DNA from: Paracoccaceae bacterium
Lineage (GTDB): Bacteria; Pseudomonadota; Alphaproteobacteria; Rhodobacterales; Rhodobacteraceae
DNA length: 14,040 nt
Direction of reading: 5' to 3'
Assembly: GCA_009920225.1 (NCBI GenBank)
Contig: RGAJ01000016.1
Span: 1 to 14,040, forward strand
Below are positions 6,073 to 13,987 of the stretch, piece by piece. The notes below the pieces were generated by a model. The model had not been told where the DNA came from, ran no database searches, and saw nothing but the letters and a program-made list of their open reading frames with translations. Made by a program: the position numbers and the translations under genes. Position 1 is the first letter of the stretch. Each line of letters starts with the position of its first letter.

Positions 6073-8379
6073 TCAGGACGTGAATTTGTTGTCGCGTGGG
6101 AAGCCCCGCGGTGCCATGCGGCCCGCACTTGCGCGTTTTGCAGTCCATTCTTCGAGAGTGTTTTCGGTGCGTGTGCGTCCTGCTGGATCAAGCCAGCTTA
6201 GGCCAGATGCGACATGGAAGGTGGTGGCATCGCTGAGGCCTCCATCTTTGTATTTTTGCAACCGCACCCCTTTGCCACGGCCCATTTCAGGCAGCTCTTC
6301 GATGGCAAAGATCAGGACTTTGCGGTTTTCGCCAACAACGGCCACGTGATCCCCATCCACGGGGCGACATACTTTTGCGGTGATGTCGCCGCGTACGTTG
6401 AGAACCTGTTTGCCTGTTCTGGTTTGGGCCACAACCTCGTCTTGGGGGACGATAAAGCCATCGCCCGCAGATGATGCGACCAGCAATTTTCCGCCCGCTT
6501 GGTATTTCAAGATGTCGACGATCTCGGCCTCGTTGGGAAGATCAACCATCAATCGTAATGGTTCGCCCATGCCGCGTCCGCCGGGAAGGTTTGACGCCTG
6601 AATGGTGTAGAAGCGCCCGTTGTTGCCAAAGACCAAAAGTTTATCTGTGGTTTCGGCGTGGAATATGAACCGAGGTGCGTCACCATCTTTGTATTTCAGG
6701 TCACGCGTCAGATCGATATGGCCTGTCATGGCGCGGATCCACCCCATTTGGCTGCATACGACGGTGATGGGTTCACGTTCGATCATTGCCTCAATGGGGA
6801 CATCTTCGACTTCGGTGGCTTCGGCAAAGATCGTGCGGCGTGCACCGCCTGCGTAATCCTTGCCAAATTTTTTGCGTGTTTCGCGCAGTTGTTCCGAGAT
6901 CCGCGCCCATTGGAGGGATTCAGACGCCAACAGATCCGACAATTCGGCGCGTTCGGCCATTAATGCATCGCGTTCACGCACCAATTCCATTTCTTCAAGG
7001 CGCCGCAACGACCGCAAGCGCATGTTCAAGATTGCTTCGGCTTGGACCTCGGTTAATTCACCTTCTGCGTCTCGTGCAGGGCCAACATAGTCTTTTTCGG
7101 ATGCGGCACGGGTGTGACCCTTGCCCCAGTTTTCGGCCATCAATGCGACCTTGGGGTCATCGTCATAGCGGATAATGTCGATCACGCGGTCAAGGTTCAG
7201 ATACGCAATGATCAACCCTTCGAGAACCTCGAGGCGATGATCGATTTTTTCAACGCGGTGCTCGGAGCGGCGCTGTAACACTTCGCGACGGTGATCCAAA
7301 AACGCGCGCAGCACCTCTTTTAGGCTGCACACCTTGGGGGTGAGGCCATCAATCAGAACGTTCATGTTCATGGAAAACCGAACCTCAAGGTCCGAATTTC
7401 GGAACATCATCCCCATCAACACATCGGGATCGACGTTTTTGGTTTTGGGTTCCAAAATCAATCGAATGTCTTCTGCGCTTTCATCGCGGACATCGCCAAG
7501 GATCGGAACCTTTTTGGTTTGGATGACTTCGGCAATTTTTTCGATCAGTTTGGATTTTTGCACCTGATAGGGAATTTCCGTGACAACAATCTGCCATTGG
7601 CCGCGGCCTAAATCCTCGACCTCCCATTTGGCACGTAGGCGGAAGGATCCACGCCCGGTGGCATAGGCGTTGCGGATGTTTTCGGGGCTTTCGACCAAAA
7701 CACCGCCCGTTGGAAAATCAGGTCCGGGGACATAGTTCAAAAGGGTTTCGTCGCGGGCATCTGGGGTCTTGATCAGATGCAAACACGCGTCGCACAATTC
7801 GGCGATATTGTGCGGGGGGATATTGGTGGCCATGCCAACGGCGATACCGCTTGATCCGTTCGCCAACAGGTTTGGAAAGGTCGCAGGCAAAACCACAGGT
7901 TCGGTCAGCGTCCCATCATAGTTGTCGCGAAAATCCACGGCGTTTTCGTTTAGCCCCTCTAACAAGGCTTCGGCAACGGCGGTCATACGTGCTTCGGTAT
8001 ATCGGCTTGCGGCGGGGTTATCGCCGTCGATGTTGCCAAAGTTGCCTTGGCCATCGACAAGCGGATAGCGCACGTTGAAATCTTGGGCCAGACGCGCCAT
8101 CGCATCATAGATCGCAGCGTCGCCATGGGGGTGGTAGTTGCCCATGACATCGCCGCTGATTTTGGCGGATTTCCGAAACCCCCCGTTAGACGCAAGCCTA
8201 AGTTCACGCATCGCATAGAGAATGCGTCGGTGAACGGGTTTTAACCCATCGCGGGCATCAGGCAGGGCCCGATGCATGATGGTCGATAACGCATAGGTCA
8301 GATAGCGATCCCCGATCGCACGGCGCAGCGTTTCAGATGAAATAAGGCCCGCGTTCGCGGTATTGGGTGTCTCTGTCAT
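6073..8379 (-). CDS. parC: DNA topoisomerase IV subunit A
   Basis: This is the 768-residue breakage-reunion subunit, which with ParE decatenates daughter chromosomes and relaxes supercoils using ATP. The N-terminal winged-helix/tower core starts with LRRAIGDRYLTYALSTIMHR, followed by LPDARDGLKPVHRRILYAM. The catalytic tyrosine is Y127 in AASRYTEAR, preceded by arginine as in the family. The quinolone region reads YHPHGDAAIYDAMARLAQ. Residue A88 stands where E. coli ParC has S80, and D92 where it has E84. The C-terminal beta-pinwheel carries short repeats such as GGRGMGEPLR and MGRGKGVRLQKY. The overall length and the lack of a QRRGGKG GyrA box separate it from GyrA. The start ATG 8377-8379 gives MTETPNTA. 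TTG 8383-8385 is an alternative, 6 bases after a GGGA (8392-8395 on the minus strand). It converges with rpoD and diverges from the SH3 gene. Confidence 0.97.
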   Translation of the reverse strand: MTETPNTANAGLISSETLRRAIGDRYLTYALSTIMHRALPDARDGLKPVHRRILYAMRELRLASNGGFRKSAKISGDVMGNYHPHGDAAIYDAMARLAQDFNVRYPLVDGQGNFGNIDGDNPAASRYTEARMTAVAEALLEGLNENAVDFRDNYDGTLTEPVVLPATFPNLLANGSSGIAVGMATNIPPHNIAELCDACLHLIKTPDARDETLLNYVPGPDFPTGGVLVESPENIRNAYATGRGSFRLRAKWEVEDLGRGQWQIVVTEIPYQVQKSKLIEKIAEVIQTKKVPILGDVRDESAEDIRLILEPKTKNVDPDVLMGMMFRNSDLEVRFSMNMNVLIDGLTPKVCSLKEVLRAFLDHRREVLQRRSEHRVEKIDHRLEVLEGLIIAYLNLDRVIDIIRYDDDPKVALMAENWGKGHTRAASEKDYVGPARDAEGELTEVQAEAILNMRLRSLRRLEEMELVRERDALMAERAELSDLLASESLQWARISEQLRETRKKFGKDYAGGARRTIFAEATEVEDVPIEAMIEREPITVVCSQMGWIRAMTGHIDLTRDLKYKDGDAPRFIFHAETTDKLLVFGNNGRFYTIQASNLPGGRGMGEPLRLMVDLPNEAEIVDILKYQAGGKLLVASSAGDGFIVPQDEVVAQTRTGKQVLNVRGDITAKVCRPVDGDHVAVVGENRKVLIFAIEELPEMGRGKGVRLQKYKDGGLSDATTFHVASGLSWLDPAGRTRTENTLEEWTAKRASAGRMAPRGFPRDNKFTS

Positions 8380-8450
8380 ATCCAATCAATATCCCGAGAA
8401 TTGGAACAGGTAAAGCGATGTGGGGGGAAAAAACGCATCGAAGTACCTTT

Positions 8451-8475
8451 GATACATAAGAATACAACATGTATC
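8451..8475. promoter_or_regulatory. Perfect 7+7 dyad in the parC/SH3 divergent region
   Basis: GATACAT (8451-8457) and ATGTATC (8469-8475) form a perfect inverted repeat with an 11-base AT-rich spacer, centre to centre 18 bases. It lies 16 bases before the start at 8491 and about 70 bases from the parC start. Size and symmetry suit a dimeric regulator. A weak hairpin in the SH3 leader is the other reading. Function is inferred. Confidence 0.35.
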
Positions 8476-8490
8476 CAAATGGGAGTGGGT

Positions 8491-9105
8491 ATGCTTAGAT
8501 ATATTAGGGGTAAATTGCTGATGTTGCGTTTGATTATTCCATCATTTTTAGGTCTTGGTTTTGCATTCTATTACTTAAGCGGCGGCAAGAATTTTGAACC
8601 AGCTGCATTTGAAAAACAAAAGCAAGATCAAACGGTTGTCGTTCAGGCCATCGCCCCACGGGTCGAGATTGATACGCATATTGCCGATGACAAAGTGTCT
8701 GCGCGGGCGACGCAAGTGAAACAGGAATATGCCAAGGTCTTCTCCGAATCGCTTCCGGCATCAGATACGCCAACCTTGCGATCTGGTGCCAGTTTGTGGA
8801 AAGCTGCCGCTGGTGACGATGACGCGCAGGCCCGTATTGCCACCTTGTCCGATCCGACAAGCTTTGTTGAACTGACCCGCGATACGGTCGGTGCCGTCGG
8901 TGTGGATGCCGACATGACGCGGTTCGTGAATGCGACGCGCGTGAATTTGCGAAATGGTCCGGGCACCGATCACAACGTTGTTGGCAAGCTTGACCGCGAC
9001 ACGGAAGTCGCCCTGTTGAACGAAACCAACGGCAGTTGGGTCAAACTGCGAGTAATCGAAACCAATTGGGTTGGTTGGATTTCTGCGTCCTTGTTGCGTG
9101 AATAG
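8491..9105 (+). CDS. Membrane-anchored SH3 (SH3b) domain protein
   Basis: This is a 204-residue protein with one N-terminal hydrophobic segment (about residues 11-29, LRLIIPSFLGLGFAFYYL) after a short basic stretch. It looks like a signal anchor placing the rest in the periplasm. The middle (about 35-140) is polar and low in complexity. The last 60 residues form a bacterial SH3 domain: TRVNLRNGPGTDHNVVGKL, then WVKLRV and GWISASLL, the usual RxGPxxxxxVxxxL ... WxxV ... GWxxxxxL pattern. Such domains bind peptidoglycan or proteins at the wall; no catalytic domain is present. ATG 8491 is chosen for GGAG (8482-8485) 5 bases ahead. ATG 8521, giving MLRLIIPSF, is also plausible and resembles related roseobacter proteins better from memory. 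The frame reaches back to 8401, but that part looks like leader sequence. Confidence 0.85.
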   Translation: MLRYIRGKLLMLRLIIPSFLGLGFAFYYLSGGKNFEPAAFEKQKQDQTVVVQAIAPRVEIDTHIADDKVSARATQVKQEYAKVFSESLPASDTPTLRSGASLWKAAAGDDDAQARIATLSDPTSFVELTRDTVGAVGVDADMTRFVNATRVNLRNGPGTDHNVVGKLDRDTEVALLNETNGSWVKLRVIETNWVGWISASLLRE

Positions 9106-9142
9106 ATCATTGTTTTTCTGATTTAGATCGTGTCTAACCTGT

Positions 9143-9157
9143 CCCCAAAATGGGGGG
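9143..9157 (+). promoter_or_regulatory. Hairpin covering the G-rich ribosome site of the SDR gene
   Basis: CCCCA (9143-9147), loop AAA, TGGGG (9151-9155) forms a 5-bp stem. The only purine-rich ribosome site for ATG 9162 is the G run 9152-9157, so most of it would be paired. Control of translation by this fold is inferred. Confidence 0.3.
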
Positions 9158-9161
9158 CAGG

Positions 9162-9989
9162 ATGCAAAAAACTATTCTTATCACAGGGTGTTCATCGGGC
9201 ATTGGGTATGACGCGGCGCATGGGTTGCGCGCGGCGGGATGGCGTGTGTTCGCAACATGTCGTGCTCAGGCAGACGTGGATCGTTTACGCGCAAAGGGAT
9301 TCGACAGCTATGTGCTGGATTACGCGGATGAAAACAGCATTGGGTCGGCGTTGGAACAGGTGTTGGCCGATACGGGCGGCACATTGGATGCGCTGTACAA
9401 CAATGGCGCTTTCGCCTGCCCCGGCGCGGTCGAGGATCTGCCGCGCGGCGCATTGCGCGAAATCTTTGAAACCAATGTGTTTGGGTATCACGATCTAACG
9501 ACACGTGTGATTCCCGTGATGCGCGCCCAAGGTCATGGTCGCATTATCAACTGTTCGTCCGTTTTGGGGTTTACCCCGTTGCGCTGGCGCGGCGCCTATA
9601 ATTCGACCAAATTCGCATTAGAAGGCCTGACACAAACCATGCGATTAGAGATGCGTGGCACGGGTATCGATATCATCTTGATTGAACCCGGACCGGTGAC
9701 ATCGGATATTCGCGTCAAGTCAATTCCACAGTTTGAACGTTGGATTGATTGGGAAAATTCGCCACGGCGGGCGCAATATGAAACTGTGTTGCGGGATCGG
9801 TTGTACAAAAGCAATGGGCCAGACCGGTTTGAATTGCCCGCCTCGGCCGTCACGAAAAAGCTGCTTCATGCACTGACCAGCACCCGCCCAAAGCCGCATT
9901 ATTTCGTCACAACCCCGACATATGTCATGGCGGCCTTGAAACGAATATTGCCTGTCAGAACGTGGGAATGGTTGATTGCCAAGGTATAA
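9162..9989 (+). CDS. Short-chain dehydrogenase/reductase (SDR), classical type
   Basis: This encodes 275 residues with a Rossmann fold and no signal peptide. The dinucleotide motif TGCSSGIG is at 8-15, and the family NNAG motif appears as NNGA at 80-83. The catalytic set is S133 (NCSSVLG), Y146 and K150 (YNSTK), with N105 likely the fourth member. The arginine after strand 2 (ATCRAQ) suggests NADP(H) over NAD(H), but this is weak. The end carries a longer C-terminal extension (about 195-275), rich in aromatic residues, that would form the substrate lid. The substrate cannot be read from the sequence. Related alphaproteobacterial proteins are annotated only as SDR oxidoreductases. ATG 9162 (MQKTILITG) is preferred over ATG 9150 because SDRs normally begin a few residues before the first beta strand. 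It lies 56 bases after the SH3 gene. Confidence 0.93.
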   Translation: MQKTILITGCSSGIGYDAAHGLRAAGWRVFATCRAQADVDRLRAKGFDSYVLDYADENSIGSALEQVLADTGGTLDALYNNGAFACPGAVEDLPRGALREIFETNVFGYHDLTTRVIPVMRAQGHGRIINCSSVLGFTPLRWRGAYNSTKFALEGLTQTMRLEMRGTGIDIILIEPGPVTSDIRVKSIPQFERWIDWENSPRRAQYETVLRDRLYKSNGPDRFELPASAVTKKLLHALTSTRPKPHYFVTTPTYVMAALKRILPVRTWEWLIAKV

Positions 9990-10081
9990 TGGTGGCATAT
10001 GCGCACAGGTTATGAACTACGGGTCGCAATTGCGGCACAAACCGCTAAATAAGACGTCAGTTTTCTTTGAAAGGTCTAAAG

Positions 10082-10285
10082 ATGTTCAATGATCCCCTAT
10101 TTGTCGTCGTCGTTTTGGCTATGGCCACGGTTGCGATTATTATGCTGATTGGTATCGGCGGATTTGGTCGTGGCGGTGATTTCAATCGCAAACACGCGAA
10201 CAAAATCATGCGGATGCGCATCGTTGCCCAATTCGTGGCTGTTCTGCTTATCTTGGCCTTTGTTTATTTTAGAGGGAAATCGTAA
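10082..10285 (+). CDS. HIG1-like twin transmembrane protein
   Basis: This is a 67-residue membrane protein with two hydrophobic helices (about 6-26 and 47-63) joined by a glycine-rich, basic loop (GGFGRGGDFNRKHANK). The loop leads into MRMRIVAQ, which carries the RxRx3Q core of the hypoxia-induced HIG1 domain motif. In mitochondria HIG1 proteins associate with respiratory supercomplexes; in alphaproteobacteria these small relatives are mostly unstudied, and a link to cytochrome oxidase is only an inference. ATG 10082 has GAAAGG (10069-10073) 8 bases ahead. The stop is one base before the adenosyltransferase start (TAACATG), so the two are almost certainly co-translated. The pair precedes etfBA, an arrangement I recall from other Rhodobacterales. 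Confidence 0.9.
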   Translation: MFNDPLFVVVVLAMATVAIIMLIGIGGFGRGGDFNRKHANKIMRMRIVAQFVAVLLILAFVYFRGKS

Positions 10286-10286
10286 C

Positions 10287-10859
10287 ATGGTTGTACTGAA
10301 CAAGATCTATACAAAGACTGGTGACAGCGGTGAAACATCACTGGGAAATGGTGATCGTGTTGCAAAGCATTCCCTGCGCGTCGCCGCATATGGCACGACG
10401 GATGAATTGAATTCCTTTGTCGGTTTGGCCCGCTTGTCCGCATCTGGGGACATGGATGACATGCTTACGCGGATCCAAAACGAATTGTTCGATATCGGGG
10501 CCGATCTGTGCCGTCCCGACATGGAAAAAGATGGTGAATTGGAATACACGCCGTTGCGGATGATCGTATCCCAAGTGGACCGGCTGGAATCCGAAATCGA
10601 CGCTATGAACGCAAAACTTGCGCCATTGCGCAGCTTTATCCTGCCGGGTGGCTCGGAATTGGCGACCAAGTTACACCTGTGCCGCACGATTTCGCGCCGC
10701 GCGGAACGCATCGCGACAGAACTGTCAGAGCATGAAACAATCAACCCTGTTGCCCTGCGCTATCTGAACCGTTTGTCTGATTGGTTCTTTGTTGCCGCGC
10801 GGATCGCAAACAACGATGGCAATGACGATGTTTTATGGGTTCCAGGGGGAACGCGCTAA
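10287..10859 (+). CDS. Cob(I)alamin adenosyltransferase, PduO/MMAB type
   Basis: This encodes 190 residues, the usual size. The enzyme transfers the adenosyl group from ATP to cob(I)alamin (or cob(I)yrinic acid diamide), making adenosylcobalamin for mutases and ribonucleotide reductase. Diagnostic PduO-type motifs are TKTGDSGETSLGNGDRVAK at 9-27 (ATP loop), YGTTDELNS at 35-43, FILPGGS at 118-124, RTISRRAER at 133-141 and YLNRLSDWFF at 159-168. It is not the CobA/BtuR P-loop type nor EutT, because the motifs and the all-helical pattern differ. ATG 10287 is one base after the upstream stop, with AGAGGG (10271-10276) as ribosome site inside the end of the upstream gene. No strong terminator follows, so readthrough into etfB is possible. 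Confidence 0.95.
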   Translation: MVVLNKIYTKTGDSGETSLGNGDRVAKHSLRVAAYGTTDELNSFVGLARLSASGDMDDMLTRIQNELFDIGADLCRPDMEKDGELEYTPLRMIVSQVDRLESEIDAMNAKLAPLRSFILPGGSELATKLHLCRTISRRAERIATELSEHETINPVALRYLNRLSDWFFVAARIANNDGNDDVLWVPGGTR

Positions 10860-10988
10860 AAAAAGTATAACGCGGCGTAGTTTAACGCTAACATGACGAT
10901 TTTGCCCTGTTTCAATCAAAATGAACCCAGTATCAATGGGGCAGTATTCAGAGTCGCCTTGCGACACAGACTAAGGAGAGCATAGCCA
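10860..10988 (+). promoter_or_regulatory. Leader region of etfBA
   Basis: The 129 bases between the adenosyltransferase and etfB hold no gene. GTCGC (10953-10957) / GCGAC (10961-10965) is a small perfect hairpin with a CTT loop. GAGTC (10951-10955) is a lone GANTC site. TAAGGAGAG (10972-10980) is a strong Shine-Dalgarno, its GGAG 10 bases before ATG 10989. I do not see a convincing sigma-70 promoter. Confidence 0.4.
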
Positions 10989-11747
10989 ATGAAGGTCTTG
11001 GTACCTGTAAAGCGTGTGATTGATTATAACGTGAAGGTTCGTGTCAAGGCGGACGGAAGCGGCGTTGATCTCGCGAATGTAAAGATGTCGATGAACCCAT
11101 TCGACGAGATTGCAGTAGAAGAAGCAATCCGTTTGAAAGAAGCGGGCAAAGTCGAAGAAATTATCGTTGTTTCCGTCGGCGTTGATAAGGCGCAAGAAAC
11201 GCTGCGCACCGCTTTGGCGATGGGCGCGGATCGTGCGATTTTGGTCACAGCGACAGATGATGTACATAATGACATCGAACCTTTGGCCGTTGCCAAAATC
11301 CTAAAAGCGGTCTGTGACGAAGAACAACCCGGTTTGGTGATTTGCGGCAAGCAAGCAATTGACAATGACATGAACGCCACTGGCCAAATGTTGTCTGCGC
11401 TTTTGGGTTGGTCACAGGCGTCTTTCGCGTCTGAATTGGCAATCGAGGGCGACACAGCCACCGTCACCCGCGAGGTTGATGGCGGTCTGCAAACGATCAA
11501 GGTGAAAATGCCAGCGGTTGTGACTGCGGATCTGCGGTTGAACGAACCACGCTATGCGTCCCTTCCAAATATCATGAAGGCCAAGAAGAAACCGTTGGAT
11601 ATCAAAACCGCGGCCGATCTGGGCGTTGATGTCACCCCCCGTTTGACTATCGTCAAAACAGGCGAGCCAGCCGAGCGCGCCGCAGGGATCAAAGTTGGAT
11701 CAGTCGATGAGCTGATCGGGAAACTAAAAGAAGCAGGAGCAATCTAA
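10989..11747 (+). CDS. etfB: Electron transfer flavoprotein subunit beta
   Basis: This is a 252-residue beta subunit of ETF, which carries electrons from acyl-CoA, sarcosine/dimethylglycine and other flavoprotein dehydrogenases to ETF:quinone oxidoreductase. Hallmarks are the start [33 protein letters not shown] at about 36-51, [15 protein letters not shown] at about 119-133 in the AMP-binding part, and the recognition loop [19 protein letters not shown] at about 183-201. In that loop the leucine of SLPNIM (about residue 192) docks into partner dehydrogenases. Everything expected for a group I housekeeping ETF is present, with no sign of the bifurcating type. Its stop TAA shares one base with the etfA start. 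A sarcosine-type dehydrogenase partner is plausible, although the oxidase encoded at the left edge uses oxygen rather than ETF. Confidence 0.98.
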   Translation: MKVLVPVKRVIDYNVKVRVKADGSGVDLANVKMSMNPFDEIAVEEAIRLKEAGKVEEIIVVSVGVDKAQETLRTALAMGADRAILVTATDDVHNDIEPLAVAKILKAVCDEEQPGLVICGKQAIDNDMNATGQMLSALLGWSQASFASELAIEGDTATVTREVDGGLQTIKVKMPAVVTADLRLNEPRYASLPNIMKAKKKPLDIKTAADLGVDVTPRLTIVKTGEPAERAAGIKVGSVDELIGKLKEAGAI

Positions 11748-12673
11748 TGGCAGTTCTTCTTTTGGCAGAAGTAAACGGCGCAGATCTGGCCGTTGATGCA
11801 ACCGCAAAAGCCGTCACCGCAGCGAAAGCATTGGGTGATGTGACCGTTCTGTGCGCGTCTTCTGGATGTGGTGGGGCAGCTGCCGCCGCCGCAACCTTGG
11901 ACGGCGTGTCCAAAGTTCTTTGTGCCGATGATGCCGCCTATGGCAATGGTCTGGCCGAACCTGTGGCCGACCTGATTGTGTCATTGGCAGGTGGTTATGA
12001 CCACATCGTTGCCGCAGCGACAAACAATGCAAAAAACATCCTTCCCCGCGTGGCGGCCTTGTTGGATGTGATGGTGATCACCGATGCAACCGCGGTTGTT
12101 GACGCGAACACGTTTGAGCGCCCAATCTATGCAGGTAACGCGATCCAAACCGTGCAATCGTCTGATGCGAAAAAAGTTATTTCTTTCCGGACCGCGAATT
12201 TCGATGCAGCTGGCCAAGGTGGCTCAGCTTCTGTTGAAAATATCGCAGCTGCGGGTAACTCAGGCCTGTCCGAATGGGTCGAAGACAAAGTTGCATCTTC
12301 AGATCGTCCAGAACTGACATCTGCAGGCATCGTTGTTTCTGGTGGTCGTGGTGTTGGATCCGAGGAAAGCTTTGCCATCATCGAAGGTCTTGCGGACAAA
12401 CTGGGCGCAGCTGTTGGTGCGTCACGGGCGGCCGTTGACAGTGGCTATGCGCCAAACGATTGGCAAGTGGGTCAAACAGGCAAAGTTGTTGCGCCTGATC
12501 TTTATATTGCGGCGGGTATTTCCGGTGCGATCCAGCATTTGGCGGGCATGAAAGACAGCAAGATCATCGTTGCGATCAACAAAGACGAAGAAGCCCCGAT
12601 TTTCCAAGTCGCGGATTTTGGTCTGGTTGCTGACCTGTTTGATGCAGTTCCAGAGATGACATCAAAGCTGTAA
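11747..12673 (+). CDS. etfA: Electron transfer flavoprotein subunit alpha
   Basis: This is a 308-residue alpha subunit that binds the redox-active FAD. The N-terminal domain (1-about 185) is alanine-rich and pairs with EtfB. The C-terminal FAD domain shows [12 protein letters not shown] at 198-209, [11 protein letters not shown] at 224-234, the [16 protein letters not shown] block at 240-255, [12 protein letters not shown] at 257-268, and [19 protein letters not shown] at 276-294. The arginine in GASRAAVD and the serine and histidine in GISGAIQH contact the flavin in known structures. The start codon overlaps the etfB stop by 1 base (TAATG), with AGGAG (11735-11739) 7 bases ahead, so translation is coupled. 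It ends in a strong terminator. In many Rhodobacterales a 3-hydroxybutyryl-CoA dehydrogenase gene follows; here it does not. Confidence 0.98.
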   Translation: MAVLLLAEVNGADLAVDATAKAVTAAKALGDVTVLCASSGCGGAAAAAATLDGVSKVLCADDAAYGNGLAEPVADLIVSLAGGYDHIVAAATNNAKNILPRVAALLDVMVITDATAVVDANTFERPIYAGNAIQTVQSSDAKKVISFRTANFDAAGQGGSASVENIAAAGNSGLSEWVEDKVASSDRPELTSAGIVVSGGRGVGSEESFAIIEGLADKLGAAVGASRAAVDSGYAPNDWQVGQTGKVVAPDLYIAAGISGAIQHLAGMKDSKIIVAINKDEEAPIFQVADFGLVADLFDAVPEMTSKL

Positions 12674-12702
12674 CCCATTGGGTGCAAAGATTTTGAAACG
12701 TC

Positions 12703-12728
12703 AAAGCCCCGCGATTGCGGGGCTTTTT
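12703..12728 (+). terminator. Terminator of etfBA
   Basis: A perfect 10-bp stem AAAGCCCCGC (12703-12712) / GCGGGGCTTT (12717-12726) closes a GATT loop. The right arm runs into a T tract (12724-12728). It lies 29 bases after the etfA stop. Confidence 0.95.
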
Positions 12729-12752
12729 GCATGTGTGGCCCCTGTTGGATTT

Positions 12753-12776
12753 GGATATTTTTAGACAGAAAATGAA
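12753..12776. repeat. Second copy of the TATTTTT...ATGAA intergenic element
   Basis: GGATATTTTTAGACAGAAAATGAA resembles the element after parC (6049-6068, GAGTATTTTTGCAAAGATGA), and again lies just beyond a GC-rich hairpin. The shared core is TATTTTT, then AGA, then ATGA. The role is unknown. Confidence 0.45.
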
Positions 12777-12847
12777 TTTAGTTTGTGCCTTGTGTTCTGA
12801 ACATTGCTTGGCTAGCGATGTCAGAGATTGGGTGAAGGAGTGAACCT

Positions 12848-13987
12848 ATGGCGGCATTTTCCCTGTTGGGTGGGCGCGTTTTAATCGGCAATGGTCTTGA
12901 AGAGGCGTCTGTGCATTGCGGCGATGGTTTGATCGCGTCCGATTCATCGGCGCGCGCGATTGATGCGCGGGGGTATTTGGTCCTGCCTGGTTTGGTTGAT
13001 TTGCATGGGGATGGGTTTGAACATCACCTTGCGCCGCGCAAAGGCGCGATCAAAGATTTGGCCGGCGGGTTGGGGGCCGCGCATGCGGAAATCGCTGCAA
13101 ATGGCATTACGACCGCGGTCATGGCGCAATTCTATAGCTGGGAAGGAGGGATGCGCGGACCAGAGTTTGCCGCGCAGGTTTTTGACCTGTTGTCGACCGC
13201 AGGAGCCACATATGCCACAGATTTGATCCCGCAGTTGCGGTTTGAATATTTGATGCGTGATGATTGGGCTGAGGTGTTAGAGTTGGTGCGACATCATAAA
13301 ATCCCCTATGTTGCCATGAATGATCACGTGCCGCACGATGCATTGCGCGCAGGGAAAAAGCCGCCGCGCTTGACTGGGCAGGCGTTGAAAGCCAAGCGCA
13401 GCCCCGATACGCATTGGGCATTGTTGCAGCAGATGCATGATGGTTTGAGCCGTGCGCGCGCAGAAATGGCGGGGTTTGTGCATGATATTCGTGCGGCGGG
13501 CGCTGTGATTGCAAGCCATGATGATCCGAACGCCACAACGCGCGCCTTTTGGGCGGATGTTGGGGTAGAGATATCGGAATTCCCCGAAGCCCAAGACGCA
13601 GCGCAGGCGGCAATAGATGCAGGTACGCCTGTCATTATGGGGGCGCCAAATGTTTTGCGCGGTGCGTCGCACAAGGGAAATGTATCGGCGCTTGATCTGG
13701 TTGAGGCGGGGTTATGCACAGCATTGGCGTCAGATTATCACTATCCGTCGCTTTTAAGGGCTGCATTTATTGTGGGGGAGCGCATTGGATTGGCGCGTGC
13801 GTGGGAATTGGTGTCTGCAGGGCCTGCTCGGGTCTTGGGGCGCGATGATCGCGGTGCGTTGGATATCGGGAAACGCGCCGATATGATTGTCGTGCATGCC
13901 GAGACCAAGATGATCGAAGGCGTGTTTGCCAAAGGCAGGCCCACATATCTGACCGGTGATTTTGCTGCACGGCTTTTGGCGGGTTAA
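12848..13987 (+). CDS. phnM: PhnM-like amidohydrolase (ribose 1-methylphosphonate 5-triphosphate diphosphatase family)
   Basis: This 379-residue cytoplasmic TIM-barrel metal hydrolase is about the length of PhnM, which removes diphosphate from alpha-D-ribose 1-methylphosphonate 5-triphosphate in the C-P lyase pathway. Shared features are LPGLVDLHGDGFEHH at 46-60 (metal ligands H53 and neighbours), ASHDD at 222-226, GAPNVLRGASHKGN at 265-278, and SDYHYPSLLRAAF at 295-307, then a composite beta domain ending with GKRADMIVV. The block that in E. coli PhnM reads MDHTPGQRQ is replaced by MNDHVPHDAL (157-166), followed by RLTGQALKAKRSP. This is therefore a divergent branch and its substrate may differ. 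AAGGAG (12835-12840) sits 7 bases before ATG 12848. No other phn gene is visible. The stop overlaps an opposing reading frame from the right. Confidence 0.82.
   Translation: MAAFSLLGGRVLIGNGLEEASVHCGDGLIASDSSARAIDARGYLVLPGLVDLHGDGFEHHLAPRKGAIKDLAGGLGAAHAEIAANGITTAVMAQFYSWEGGMRGPEFAAQVFDLLSTAGATYATDLIPQLRFEYLMRDDWAEVLELVRHHKIPYVAMNDHVPHDALRAGKKPPRLTGQALKAKRSPDTHWALLQQMHDGLSRARAEMAGFVHDIRAAGAVIASHDDPNATTRAFWADVGVEISEFPEAQDAAQAAIDAGTPVIMGAPNVLRGASHKGNVSALDLVEAGLCTALASDYHYPSLLRAAFIVGERIGLARAWELVSAGPARVLGRDDRGALDIGKRADMIVVHAETKMIEGVFAKGRPTYLTGDFAARLLAG

Noticed and set aside
9999..10052. 17-codon frame (MRTGYELRVA...) before the HIG1-like gene
   Set aside because: It is very short with no clear ribosome site; a leader peptide is possible but nothing supports it beyond an open frame.
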